Assembly (NCBI RefSeq): GCF_004801405.1
Contig: NZ_SSOB01000021.1
Location: forward strand, 81,692-145,691
Direction of reading: 5' to 3'
Source of the DNA: Cohnella fermenti
GTDB taxonomy: Bacteria > Bacillota > Bacilli > Paenibacillales > Paenibacillaceae
Length of the DNA stretch: 64,000 bases
Of this stretch, positions 51,674-60,273 are shown in pieces (position 1 is the first letter of the stretch; each line of letters begins with the position of its first letter). The notes under the pieces are model-generated. The model worked only from the letters and a program-made list of their open reading frames with translations, did not search any database and was not told the DNA's origin. The position numbers and the translations under genes were made by a program.

Positions 51674-53967
51674 ATGTGCTCCTCGATCAGCTTGACGTAT
51701 TCGCCCTTCGCCTTCATCAGCTCCTCGTGTGTCCCCCGCTCGACCACTTTGCCGCCCTTTAACAGGATGATCTCGTCGGCATCGCGAATCGTGCTTAACC
51801 GGTGCGCAACAATGACGCAAGTGCATCCCCGCCTGCGGAAGCTGGCATCCACCTGTTGCTCCGTCTTGGGGTCCAGCGCGCTTGTGGCCTCGTCCAGCAC
51901 CAGAATCGAAGGATTGCCGGCCAACGCCCGGGCAATCTCGAGGCGCTGGCGCTGCCCGCCGCTGAAGTTGCCGCCGCCTTCGGCGATCCTGTAGTCGTAC
52001 CCGCCGGCCCTGGAGCTGATCTCATCGTCGATGCAGGCGTCCTTGGCCGCGCGAACCATGTCCGTCTCGGGAATCGTTGCATCCCACAAGGTCAAGTTGT
52101 CGCGGATCGTCCCTTCGAACATCTGAATATCCTGATCGACCACCGCCAAGGAATGGCCGATCAAGCTGCGCGACAAGGAGCGGCGGCCGATTCCGTCGAA
52201 CAGAATCTCGCCGGACCACGGCTGATAGATGCCCGCGATCAGCTTGGCTATCGTCGACTTCCCGCTGCCGGAGCCGCCGACGAACGCAACGCGCGAGCCG
52301 GGCCTCAGAGTGAGACTAAGGCTATCGATTAACGGTCCCTCCAATTTGTTGTAGCCAAACGTCACATTCCTCAGCTCGACGGAGCCCGCCAGCTTGGCGC
52401 CAGCCGCATTCTCCGCCCCGCCGTCAGCGCGCTCCGCTCTGCTCGCATCGTCTGCGACGTCCGCATCGTCTGCGCCAACCGCACCTTCAGCACCGTCTCT
52501 GCCGTCTGCGCTGGCTGTGCCATTCGCGTCATCCGCTCCGTCTTCCGGGCTCGGCTCATGCGATGCGGCCGCCTGGCTGTCCAGCTCGTGATTCAGCACA
52601 TCGTCCAGCCGCTGCAAGCCGCCCTTCGCTTCCTGAAGCGAGCCTCCCAGCCCCACCATCTGATGAACGGGGCCGATAAAGCTCGCCGTCAAGCTCTGGA
52701 ACGCCACGAGCATGCCGATCGTCATCATCCCCTCCGTTACCTGCAAGCCGCCGACGGTCAGGATCGCCGCCGAGCTGATTCCCGCCAGCAAGGAAGGGAC
52801 GGCGCCCAGCACGCCGGAGGACACCCCGATCTGCTGCTCCGCATTCATCAGCTTGCTCTGATAGCCGGCCCACTTGGCGAAGAAGTCCGATTCCGCGCCG
52901 CTTGACTTCAGCGTCTCGATCATCTGCAGCCCGTTCATGGCAACGCCGTCCAGCTTGCCTTCGTCCTGCAGCAGCTTCATCCCCTGGTCGACCCGCCTGC
53001 GGGATACGAACCGCAGGAATGCGACGTTGAGCAAGGCGGCCGCAACCGCGATGAACGTAAGCAGAACGCTGTATTGGAACATCAGGAACAGGTAGAACAC
53101 GATCATGACCGAGCTCAAGGCCGCGATGGCCAACTCGCCCGACAGCAGCTGCGCGACCGTGTCGTTGATCGCGACCCTGCTGCCGATCTCCCCGCCGAAC
53201 CGTTGGGAGAAGAACTGCACCGGAAGCCGCAGCACATGCCAGAAGAAGCGACTGGACATGCTGAGCGACAGCTTCGTCTCCAGCCGCAGCAAGTAATACC
53301 TCTGCAGCCACGCGAGCGCCGAGCGCATCAACGCCGCCGCCAGCATGCCGATCAGGATCGGGAGCAGCCAGCCGTCGTTGTGTCCGAGCAGAATATGATC
53401 GATAAAGACCTGCGTTAACGCGGGAATAGCCAGCCCGGGCACAACGAGGAACAAGCCGGCCAGAATGACGTACAGCAGAGCCGATTCCGAGCCCTTCAGG
53501 CGCCCCCGCAACGAACCCGCGATGCCGGCTTGCTCGCCCTGCGCCTTGTAATCCGTCGAAGGCTCCAACGTCAGCACCACGCCGGTAAACGATTGGTCGA
53601 ACTCCTCGTAGGATACGGTCCTCGGCCCCGTTCCCGGGTCGTTCAGATATACCTTGTCGCGCTTGAAGCCCTCCAGCACAACAAAGTGGTTGAAGTTCCA
53701 ATGGATAATCATCGGCCCCTGCATCTCCCGCAGAGCGTCCGGCTCCTTCTTGAAGCCGTTGGCGGAGAATCCGTACTTCCTGGCCGCCTTGAGGATGTTG
53801 CTCGCTTTGCTTCCATCCCTGGACACGCCGCATTCGACGCGAAGCTGCTCCAGCGGAACGAAGCTTCTGTAGTAGCCGAGGACAATCGCGAGCGAAGCAG
53901 CGCCGCATTCCACGGCTTCCATCTGCAGAACGGTCGGTGTCTTGACCCGCTTCGGAGAGTTCGTCAC
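51670..53967 (-). CDS. NHLM-type ABC exporter with C39 peptidase domain
   Basis: 765 residues from GTG 53967, 9 bases after GAGGGAG. N-terminal C39 peptidase (about 10-135) with catalytic Cys in QMEAVECGAASLA, His in WNFNHFVVLEG and Asp in VYLNDPGTG, all intact. Six membrane spans (about 165-440) and an ATPase (about 530-765: GGSGSGKST, NFSGGQRQRLE, ILVLDEATSAL) follow. It should remove Gly-Gly leaders and export the peptides at 40106 and 48238. Residues about 460-525 form an Ala/Asp/Gly-rich linker coded by repeats near 52385-52555, longer than usual for the family. Confidence 0.93.
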   Translation of the reverse strand: MTNSPKRVKTPTVLQMEAVECGAASLAIVLGYYRSFVPLEQLRVECGVSRDGSKASNILKAARKYGFSANGFKKEPDALREMQGPMIIHWNFNHFVVLEGFKRDKVYLNDPGTGPRTVSYEEFDQSFTGVVLTLEPSTDYKAQGEQAGIAGSLRGRLKGSESALLYVILAGLFLVVPGLAIPALTQVFIDHILLGHNDGWLLPILIGMLAAALMRSALAWLQRYYLLRLETKLSLSMSSRFFWHVLRLPVQFFSQRFGGEIGSRVAINDTVAQLLSGELAIAALSSVMIVFYLFLMFQYSVLLTFIAVAAALLNVAFLRFVSRRRVDQGMKLLQDEGKLDGVAMNGLQMIETLKSSGAESDFFAKWAGYQSKLMNAEQQIGVSSGVLGAVPSLLAGISSAAILTVGGLQVTEGMMTIGMLVAFQSLTASFIGPVHQMVGLGGSLQEAKGGLQRLDDVLNHELDSQAAASHEPSPEDGADDANGTASADGRDGAEGAVGADDADVADDASRAERADGGAENAAGAKLAGSVELRNVTFGYNKLEGPLIDSLSLTLRPGSRVAFVGGSGSGKSTIAKLIAGIYQPWSGEILFDGIGRRSLSRSLIGHSLAVVDQDIQMFEGTIRDNLTLWDATIPETDMVRAAKDACIDDEISSRAGGYDYRIAEGGGNFSGGQRQRLEIARALAGNPSILVLDEATSALDPKTEQQVDASFRRRGCTCVIVAHRLSTIRDADEIILLKGGKVVERGTHEELMKAKGEYVKLIEEHI

Positions 53968-53981
53968 AACGTTAAGCTCCC

Positions 53982-54947
53982 TCACTTCAACTGTGGAATG
54001 ATGGATGCGATCGGCTTCTGCCGCTTCACGGTAATCGAGGCAGATACCAATGTGCCGCTGTCCATCTGCTGCGGCGGCCCATCCGACGTGGACCACTTGT
54101 AGCCGCTGACGGTGGAGGAGTCCGGAATCAGCTCCACGCTTACTTCCAGCATCGCTTCTCCCTCGCCGGCCAGCTCGCGAACAAGCGCCTCATTGCCCAA
54201 CGTAAGGAACATCGATTGTGTCGTTAATGGGAACTCGGAGACGGAGGCGACACGGCCGATCATAAATCCGTACTCTTCCTTGTTGACTGAGCTTGGGGTC
54301 ACATCCACCGTCATGCCCGGAATAATTTTTTTCCCGGTCTGCACGGGAACGTACAACACCGTCTTGAGATTGTTCGCCCCGGTCTCTCCCGATTCCAGCG
54401 AGATGACCGAGGTGCCCGCCTCAATCGAAGAGCCCTTCTTCACATTCACTGCCAGCACTCGCCCCGTATAGGCGCTGACAATGCTCGTCTGGTAGAGATA
54501 GTCCTCCTTGGCATCCGCAATCGTCTGCCGATAGCTTGCGATCTGCTCCTCCAGCTCCTCGGACGGCTTGTTCGCATAGGCGGCCTCCAGAGCCTTCCAT
54601 TCGTTCGTTAGCCGCTCAAGCTGCTGCAGCAGTTGCGGCTGCTCCATGCGCGCGATAACATTGCCCTTCTGAACGTAATCGTTCTCCACGACACGAATGT
54701 CGGTCAGAAGTCCGCTTGACGACGCATAGACGGTCTGCAGGCCGCCGGGCTGAATCAGCACGCCTTCCGTGGCGACCTTGGTGCTGACCGTACCCAGGAA
54801 TCCCCACACAATCGCGGCGGCCAGCAGCAGCCCGAGAGCGGCCAAGGCCAGCCAGCCTCTGGGGGAAGTCACCTTCATCAAGGTATCCAGTTGTTCCGGC
54901 GAAGACAGGCGATCCAGCGACACTTTACGGAAAACATGGTTGTTCAT
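53982..54947 (-). CDS. HlyD-family adaptor of the NHLM-type exporter
   Basis: 321 residues. One membrane span at about 33-53 (LAALGLLLAAAIVWGFLG), a biotinyl-lipoyl-like half (VIQPGGLQTVYASSSG region), a short coiled coil (about 105-150, ERLTNEWKALEAAYANKP), the second half and a beta-barrel end. This is the periplasmic-adaptor-like partner found with NHLM exporters. ATG 54947; 15 bases before the peptidase gene start and 16 bases after the binding-protein gene. Confidence 0.9.
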   Translation of the reverse strand: MNNHVFRKVSLDRLSSPEQLDTLMKVTSPRGWLALAALGLLLAAAIVWGFLGTVSTKVATEGVLIQPGGLQTVYASSSGLLTDIRVVENDYVQKGNVIARMEQPQLLQQLERLTNEWKALEAAYANKPSEELEEQIASYRQTIADAKEDYLYQTSIVSAYTGRVLAVNVKKGSSIEAGTSVISLESGETGANNLKTVLYVPVQTGKKIIPGMTVDVTPSSVNKEEYGFMIGRVASVSEFPLTTQSMFLTLGNEALVRELAGEGEAMLEVSVELIPDSSTVSGYKWSTSDGPPQQMDSGTLVSASITVKRQKPIASIIPQLK

Positions 54948-54963
54948 CCTGTGCTGCTCTCCC

Positions 54964-56103
54964 TTATCTCATATACTCGAATGCGCCATTCGCGACCCGC
55001 TTCAATACGATGGACATCTGCTGCACTTCGCCGTCGGCATCGAACGAGCGGAGGCCGGATACGCCAGGCCACGACGACTGCGCCCGCAGGACGGCGGCGA
55101 TGTCCGCAGGCTTCCACGAATTCGCCAGGCTTGCCGCCTCGGCCAGAATGTGCAAGGAATCGTACGCCTGGGCGGAGTATTTGCGCGGAGCCTCGCCGTA
55201 CTTGTCCGTGTACTTGTCGACGAACGACTCGACAAGCTCGCCTGCGCCTTCCGGATTAAACACGGATGCCACTACGGCATTGTCCGCATCGTTCCCGGCG
55301 ATCTCGAGCAGATCCGGCGAATCCATCCCGTCTCCGCCCATCACCGGGACGTCCAGACCGGCCTCGCGGAGCTGAACGATAAAATCGGCGCCGTCCGGCA
55401 TCGTCTGCGCGATGAACACGGCATCGCAATCGAGCAGCTTCCACTTGCTGACCAGCCGCTTCAGCTCCGCGCCGTCCTTGAAGTCCGAGAGGCGGTCGAT
55501 GATCTGCAGACGGTTGGACTTGGCGCTGTCCTCGAACGAATTGGCGAGACCTCTGCCGTATTCGTCGTTGGCGTAATAGACGACAATGTTCCGATACCCT
55601 TGGGCTTTGGCGTAATCGGCCATGACCCGGCCCAACTGAGCGTCGTTCGGGATGAGACGGAACACATGCTCGGCTCCCCCTTCCGTCAAACTCGGCGATG
55701 TGGAAGACGGCGCAAGCAGCAGCAGGCCGGCATTCTCATACACCTTGGACGCAGGAACCGTCACAGCCGAGCTGCGGTGGCCAATGACCGCGGCCATATC
55801 GGAGCGGTTGGCGAAGGCTTGGGCGATCGCCAGCCCTTCGGTAACCGAGGATTGATCGTCCTCCAGCACCAGCCGGAGCGGATGCCCCATCACCCCGACC
55901 TGATTGATCTCCTCCAGGGCCAGCTCAAGCCCCTCCTTGAATCCGTCGTTTCTCGTTGCGAACGGCCAAGCGACCCCGATCACAGCCTCTTCCGGATGGC
56001 GGCTCAGCAGCTTCTCCCGCTGCGCGCCCGGATCGTCCGTATTGGCGCATCCTGTCGCCAGAACGGCCGCCGCCAAGACCACGAGCATCGTCCTAAGTTT
56101 CAT
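54964..56103 (-). CDS. Leu/Ile/Val-binding-type (family 5/6) lipoprotein heading the exporter operon
   Basis: 379 residues from ATG 56103 after GGGGGGT. Lipobox LATGC (cysteine near 19). The Periplasmic_binding_6 fold is visible: VIGVAWPFATRNDGFKEG near 45, VIGHRSSAVTVPASKVYENAG near 110, YYANDEYGRGLANSF near 175. Such proteins usually bind amino acids or amides for ABC uptake, but here no permease or ATPase of that kind exists and the gene leads the peptide-export operon from P4. It may sense a ligand or interact with the exporter outside the membrane. Confidence 0.9.
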   Translation of the reverse strand: MKLRTMLVVLAAAVLATGCANTDDPGAQREKLLSRHPEEAVIGVAWPFATRNDGFKEGLELALEEINQVGVMGHPLRLVLEDDQSSVTEGLAIAQAFANRSDMAAVIGHRSSAVTVPASKVYENAGLLLLAPSSTSPSLTEGGAEHVFRLIPNDAQLGRVMADYAKAQGYRNIVVYYANDEYGRGLANSFEDSAKSNRLQIIDRLSDFKDGAELKRLVSKWKLLDCDAVFIAQTMPDGADFIVQLREAGLDVPVMGGDGMDSPDLLEIAGNDADNAVVASVFNPEGAGELVESFVDKYTDKYGEAPRKYSAQAYDSLHILAEAASLANSWKPADIAAVLRAQSSWPGVSGLRSFDADGEVQQMSIVLKRVANGAFEYMR

Positions 56104-56170
56104 GCGCACCACCCCCCTCTTTTTTGGACCGATTCGGATTAATCCCTGGTGTTTAGTCCCCTATGGTTAA

Positions 56171-56204
56171 AGGGTAGCATCGAACTGTGTCAACAAGAAG
56201 TCAA
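56171..56204 (-). promoter_or_regulatory. Promoter P4 of the exporter operon (TGACA-repeat class)
   Basis: On the minus strand TTGACT (56204-56199) and TTGACA (56193-56188) are 11 bp apart; the -10 TACCCT starts at 56176, 28 bp after the first hexamer. The ATG of the operon is 68 bases downstream. Its boxes lie back to back with those of P3. Confidence 0.72.
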
Positions 56205-56207
56205 GCG

Positions 56208-56244
56208 CCGACATTCGATCGACACATTGGCGTGCTAGATTCAA
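56208..56244 (+). promoter_or_regulatory. Promoter P3 of the YHYH gene (TGACA-repeat class)
   Basis: CCGACA (56208-56213) and TCGACA (56219-56224) are 11 bp apart; the -10 TAGATT (56236-56241) starts 28 bp after the first hexamer and CAAG follows. The ATG of the gene is at 56283. Confidence 0.75.
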
Positions 56245-56282
56245 GCTGGAGATGAACAGTGCAGAGAGAGGAAGGGAATGGC

Positions 56283-57253
56283 ATGAAGATACCTCTGAAA
56301 ATGTTAAGCGTGCTTGCCGGCATCGGGATTGTGTGGGGAGGGAGTGCGCTGGCGCTTCCCGCGGATACTGCGGACAACGTGATCAAGCAGTTGACGGCCC
56401 CTCTCTCCAGCGGCGGCGTTCACGATCATTCCGATCACGATCATTCCGAAGAGGACCTGACGAAGCTGCCGCTCGGGGACGGCAAATACACGCTGACGGG
56501 GCCGAAGAAGGGGTACATCTATCTTCAGAGCAAACCGCAGGACGGCAGGGGAGCGTCGAAGGACGGCGAATGGATCGACAAGGCGAACGGGACGTTCGAC
56601 CTGACCCGGAAGGCGGTCGTGGACGGAGAGGTCCATTGGCAATCCGAGCTGACCATCGAACGGAAGGGCGACAAACGAATTCTCACGGGCAACCGCTTGC
56701 CGGACCATCCGACAGGCAGCTTCCCCATAAGCAAATCGGACGACGCTTATCAGTACGACCAGAATCCCAATTCCATCCGGGAGCAATTGTTCCGGGTCGA
56801 ATTGCCGGCCAACCCGACGGCGGCGAAGATGGCCTCGCCCGTTAATTCGGGAGCGATCGGCATTATGCTGACAGGAAGCCTGATCTTCAACGGTCTGGAC
56901 GCGTCGGGCCGGGATGCCGTAGCGCACGAGACGCAGGACGCTGTTACGGGCACCCCGAGCAAGGCGGGCAATACCACTATCACAACCTGACCGCTTGCCT
57001 GGACGACCCGTCTACGGGGGAGCATTCCAAGCTGGTAGGGTACGCCCTTGACGGCTTCGGCATCTACGGCAAATACGGCGAAGGCGGCGTGCTGCTCACC
57101 ACGGACGACCTCGACGAGTTTCACGGCCATACGCATCTGGTCGAATGGGACGGGAAGATGGTCAACATGTATCACTACCACGCCACCTACGAGTACCCTT
57201 ATACGATAGGCGCCTTCAAGGGGATTCCGGTCAGTCTGAAGCTGAACCAATAA
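56283..57253 (+). pseudogene. Secreted YHYH-domain protein, split by a frameshift
   Basis: The ATG at 56283 (after GAAGGGA) opens a frame with a signal peptide (about 1-26, cleavage after ALALP), a His/Asp-rich segment (HDHSDHDHSEED) and most of a YHYH domain, ending at TGA 56988 just after SKAGN. Starting at 56972 the next frame continues with the diagnostic YHYHNLTACLDD, LVGYALDGFGIYG, EFHGHTHLVEW and MYHYHATYEYPYT and stops at 57253. A one-base loss near 56965-56971 explains the break. The family has no known function; histidines suggest metal binding. Whether this is a real mutation or a sequencing error cannot be told here. Served by P3. Confidence 0.8.
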
Positions 57254-57272
57254 GGAATGAACAGGGACCGGA

Positions 57273-60233
57273 TTACGGCACGCGCAAGGGCAACTGCACA
57301 ATAAACTTTGTCCCGGCTTCGGGGGCGCTCTCGATCCGAATCGTGCCCCCGAGCTCCGCCGCCGACTTGCGCACGGCCGATAGCCCGACGCCGCGTCCCG
57401 ACAGCTTGCTGATCGTTGTTTTGGTACTGAAGCCTTCGTGGAAAATACACATCATCTGCTGCTGTCGGAACATCGAGTCGAACACGCGGGGCGGGTAAAG
57501 CTCCATGGCCAGCACCCGCTCCCTCAATGCCGCCAGATCGATCTCGCTGCCATCGTTCGCCAGCGTCAATTCGATGGCTTGGCCGCGCGCCGCAATGACG
57601 CAGCGGATCATTCCCCGGCGATCCTTGCCCTTGGCGGCCCGCTCCTCCGGCTTCTCGATGCCGTGCTCCACCATATTGCGGAACATATGAATCAGCGTCC
57701 GCACGAACCCTCTGTACACGTCCGGATTCACCAGCATATCCCCGCCGACGATGGTGATCGGATAGATGATCTTGCCGAGTCGTTCGGCCAGCTTCACCGT
57801 ATAGTCCGGATACACATCCAACAGCTCGCGGAACGGCCGGTAACGCAGCTTGTTCAGCTCGCCGGCGATCAAGGCCGCCTCCGGGCTGGGCAGCATCATG
57901 TACACCTGCTCCTCCAACCGCTGCAGCCTCTCCAGCTCGATCGTCACCGTCTCGTCATTCCTGTCGAAGTGCTCGCCCAGAATATCGCGAAGCACCCCGA
58001 TATCCCGGCTTACGCACTGAAGCAGCTCGGCGGTGCCGATTCGCAGCCCGCCGCCTTCCACCGGATCGGCGAGCGCGTCTGCCGCGTGAAGCTGCCGCTG
58101 CCACTGCTCCAGCCGCGTCTCCAGCTCGTGCAGCTTGTCCGACGTATGGAGGAATTCGATCTGGGCGAAGTTCCCCTTGAACGTATGGACAGCACGAAGC
58201 AGCTCGGCGCACTTCTCCGCATCGGCCATCTCCTTGCCCAGCAGCTCCGGCATGTCCTGTGTCACGAACGACCGGTACTCGTCAATCATCTCCCGGAAGT
58301 CCCGATAATGCCGGATCACCCATACCACCGTATGCAAAATGCTGCGCTCCGTCTCCATCTGCCGCTCCAACTGGCGCTGGTCCGTTCGATCCGTCAGAAT
58401 AACCATCACCTTGCCTTCCTCGTCGCCCGGCAGCCATCTGTATTGCAGCTCGACATAGCGCCCGTTGATCTCGGCGCTTGTCGGAAGAAGCGACAGGCAT
58501 ACCTCCCGCTGCAAGTCGTCCTCCTGGAACACCTGCTGCAGGATGTCCTCGTTCAACATCTGCTCGGCCGGATTGTCGGGATACATCAGCTCCGTGTATC
58601 GGGCGTCGGCAATGCTCCTGCGGAATAAGCGGCTGCATTCCAGACTGTGCTCCGCCTGTACGAGCAGACGCTTGTCGAACGACAGGAACCCTTGCCCGGC
58701 ATAATCCAGCAGGTTCTGAAGAGCCCGCGTCCGCTCCTGCACCCGCTGCTCCAGCGCCCGGTTCCAGCCGGCGATCCGCAGGTTGTTGTCGTGCATCTCC
58801 CGATAGATCTCCTGGTATCGCCTGAACGAGATGATTGCGAAGAACGCAGTGCTGAACAACAAAGCATAGTCCAACCCGACGTTGAGCATCTGCACGAACC
58901 GGATCGGCTCCTCGACAATAAACCCATGCTTCCGCTCGATCCAGTAACGCAGAGGAATGCCAATCGCGTTCATCAGCAAATAAATGGAGAATCCGCCGAT
59001 TAACCACTTGGCATCGCCGCTCGCTTGCCGCCGCCGGCAGCCGACAACCATCGTCAGGAAGCACGCGGCGCACAGCGCGGAGAAGCCGAAGCTGCGGACG
59101 GCCGACAGGAAGCCGCTGTAGCGGTCCAACGCGTCCGATGCCGCCCAGCGGGCAACTGGCATGAGCCACGCCGCGCACATGACGGCCAACCCTGCCCGGC
59201 GAATCCAGACGGCATAGGCCGGCCGCATCGTCATGACGAAGTAAGAAGCGAATAAATAAATGAGGATGCCCGCAAGCGGATCTTGCCCGTACGTTCGCAG
59301 CAGGGACATGTCCGCGAACAGCATCGGGAAGCGCAGAGACATCGCCACATTCAGCGCCAGCAGCAAGGAGAACAGAGCGAAGACGAGGTTCGCCCGATGC
59401 CCGCGATTCAAGAAGTACATCATGATCGACACGAGGCCGACAATAAAGAACACGAAGGCGCCGATGGCATTCGGAATGTCGCTGCGCAGCAGAGACATCC
59501 GCAGATCGGTCTGATTCCCGTACATAACCGGACCGATACGTCCCGCGAGCACCGAGTCCAGCTCGCTGTGAATGCGAATGTAGATCGGCTGACGCGGGTC
59601 AAGCCGATCCAGCGGCACCATCACCGGCTGCCCCGCCCGCGACGCGGTGCGCTCATCCTGCAGGTCGCCGTAGCGATATATCCGCTCCGTGCCCGAGAAT
59701 ACCTCAAAGTCGTAGCGGGCGTCGGACAACAGCAGGTGCGGGTCCCTGACGCGCTTGCCGTCCAGCTCCGACGGAACCTGCAGGGAGAACCACGCATACG
59801 ACAGGTTGGCTTCGCGGCTTCCGGTCATCGGCATACGCGACCAGCCCTCCGCGGCGTCCGGCTTCGTCCACTCCATCGCGCCTTGCCCGTCCACCGGGGA
59901 ATCTCCGAGCCGATAATAGGCCAGCGGGATCTCGACTCGGCTGCCGGACAAGGCCGCTGAACCGGCTGGCGCCGACGGGGGACTGCCGGGTGTCGTTGAT
60001 GAACCGCCAAGTGTCGTTGAGGGGCCGCCGAGTGTCGTTGAGGGGCCGCCGGGTATCGGAGGGGGCTTGCCGGCAGCCGATGAGGGACCATCGGGCGCAT
60101 GCGCCGGACCGCCGCTTGGGACCGCAGCGCTGCCGCTCGCCGCGTATTCGCCGAACGCGCCCATTCCCCATGCCGCGACGATTCCCGCCATCATAAGCCA
60201 TTGCAGCCATTTACGGATTGCCGCTGTCTTCAA
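57273..60233 (-). CDS. CheA-like hybrid membrane histidine kinase with Hpt domain
   Basis: 986 residues from TTG 60233. Signal-like segment, a low-complexity Pro/Gly/Ser/Thr region (about 38-90) coded by 21-bp repeats, a DISM-like extracellular beta-sandwich (about 95-235), seven membrane spans (about 240-470), coiled coil, a PAS-like region (about 520-640), an Hpt domain with HTFKGNFAQIEF (His near 683) and a CheA-type HATPase (FRNMVEHGIEKPEER, LANDGSEID, GRGVGLSAVR). No HisKA or receiver domain. The phosphate should pass from the Hpt histidine to the regulator encoded 40 bases upstream. Transcribed with it from P5. Confidence 0.87.
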   Translation of the reverse strand: MKTAAIRKWLQWLMMAGIVAAWGMGAFGEYAASGSAAVPSGGPAHAPDGPSSAAGKPPPIPGGPSTTLGGPSTTLGGSSTTPGSPPSAPAGSAALSGSRVEIPLAYYRLGDSPVDGQGAMEWTKPDAAEGWSRMPMTGSREANLSYAWFSLQVPSELDGKRVRDPHLLLSDARYDFEVFSGTERIYRYGDLQDERTASRAGQPVMVPLDRLDPRQPIYIRIHSELDSVLAGRIGPVMYGNQTDLRMSLLRSDIPNAIGAFVFFIVGLVSIMMYFLNRGHRANLVFALFSLLLALNVAMSLRFPMLFADMSLLRTYGQDPLAGILIYLFASYFVMTMRPAYAVWIRRAGLAVMCAAWLMPVARWAASDALDRYSGFLSAVRSFGFSALCAACFLTMVVGCRRRQASGDAKWLIGGFSIYLLMNAIGIPLRYWIERKHGFIVEEPIRFVQMLNVGLDYALLFSTAFFAIISFRRYQEIYREMHDNNLRIAGWNRALEQRVQERTRALQNLLDYAGQGFLSFDKRLLVQAEHSLECSRLFRRSIADARYTELMYPDNPAEQMLNEDILQQVFQEDDLQREVCLSLLPTSAEINGRYVELQYRWLPGDEEGKVMVILTDRTDQRQLERQMETERSILHTVVWVIRHYRDFREMIDEYRSFVTQDMPELLGKEMADAEKCAELLRAVHTFKGNFAQIEFLHTSDKLHELETRLEQWQRQLHAADALADPVEGGGLRIGTAELLQCVSRDIGVLRDILGEHFDRNDETVTIELERLQRLEEQVYMMLPSPEAALIAGELNKLRYRPFRELLDVYPDYTVKLAERLGKIIYPITIVGGDMLVNPDVYRGFVRTLIHMFRNMVEHGIEKPEERAAKGKDRRGMIRCVIAARGQAIELTLANDGSEIDLAALRERVLAMELYPPRVFDSMFRQQQMMCIFHEGFSTKTTISKLSGRGVGLSAVRKSAAELGGTIRIESAPEAGTKFIVQLPLRVP
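60001..60065. repeat. 21-bp in-frame repeat in the CheA-like kinase gene
   Basis: Units containing GTGTCGTTGAGGGGCCGCCG recur about three times and encode GGPSTTL-type peptide repeats in the extracellular linker. Confidence 0.75.
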
Positions 60234-60273
60234 GCCGAGTCCCCCTTCTCCCTGCCGCTCCGCTTCGGGTGCG

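Noticed and set aside
48857..54947. Type I (hemolysin-like) toxin secretion system
   Set aside because: The C39 peptidase is catalytically complete, a second ABC protein is present, substrates carry double-glycine leaders and there is no RTX protein.
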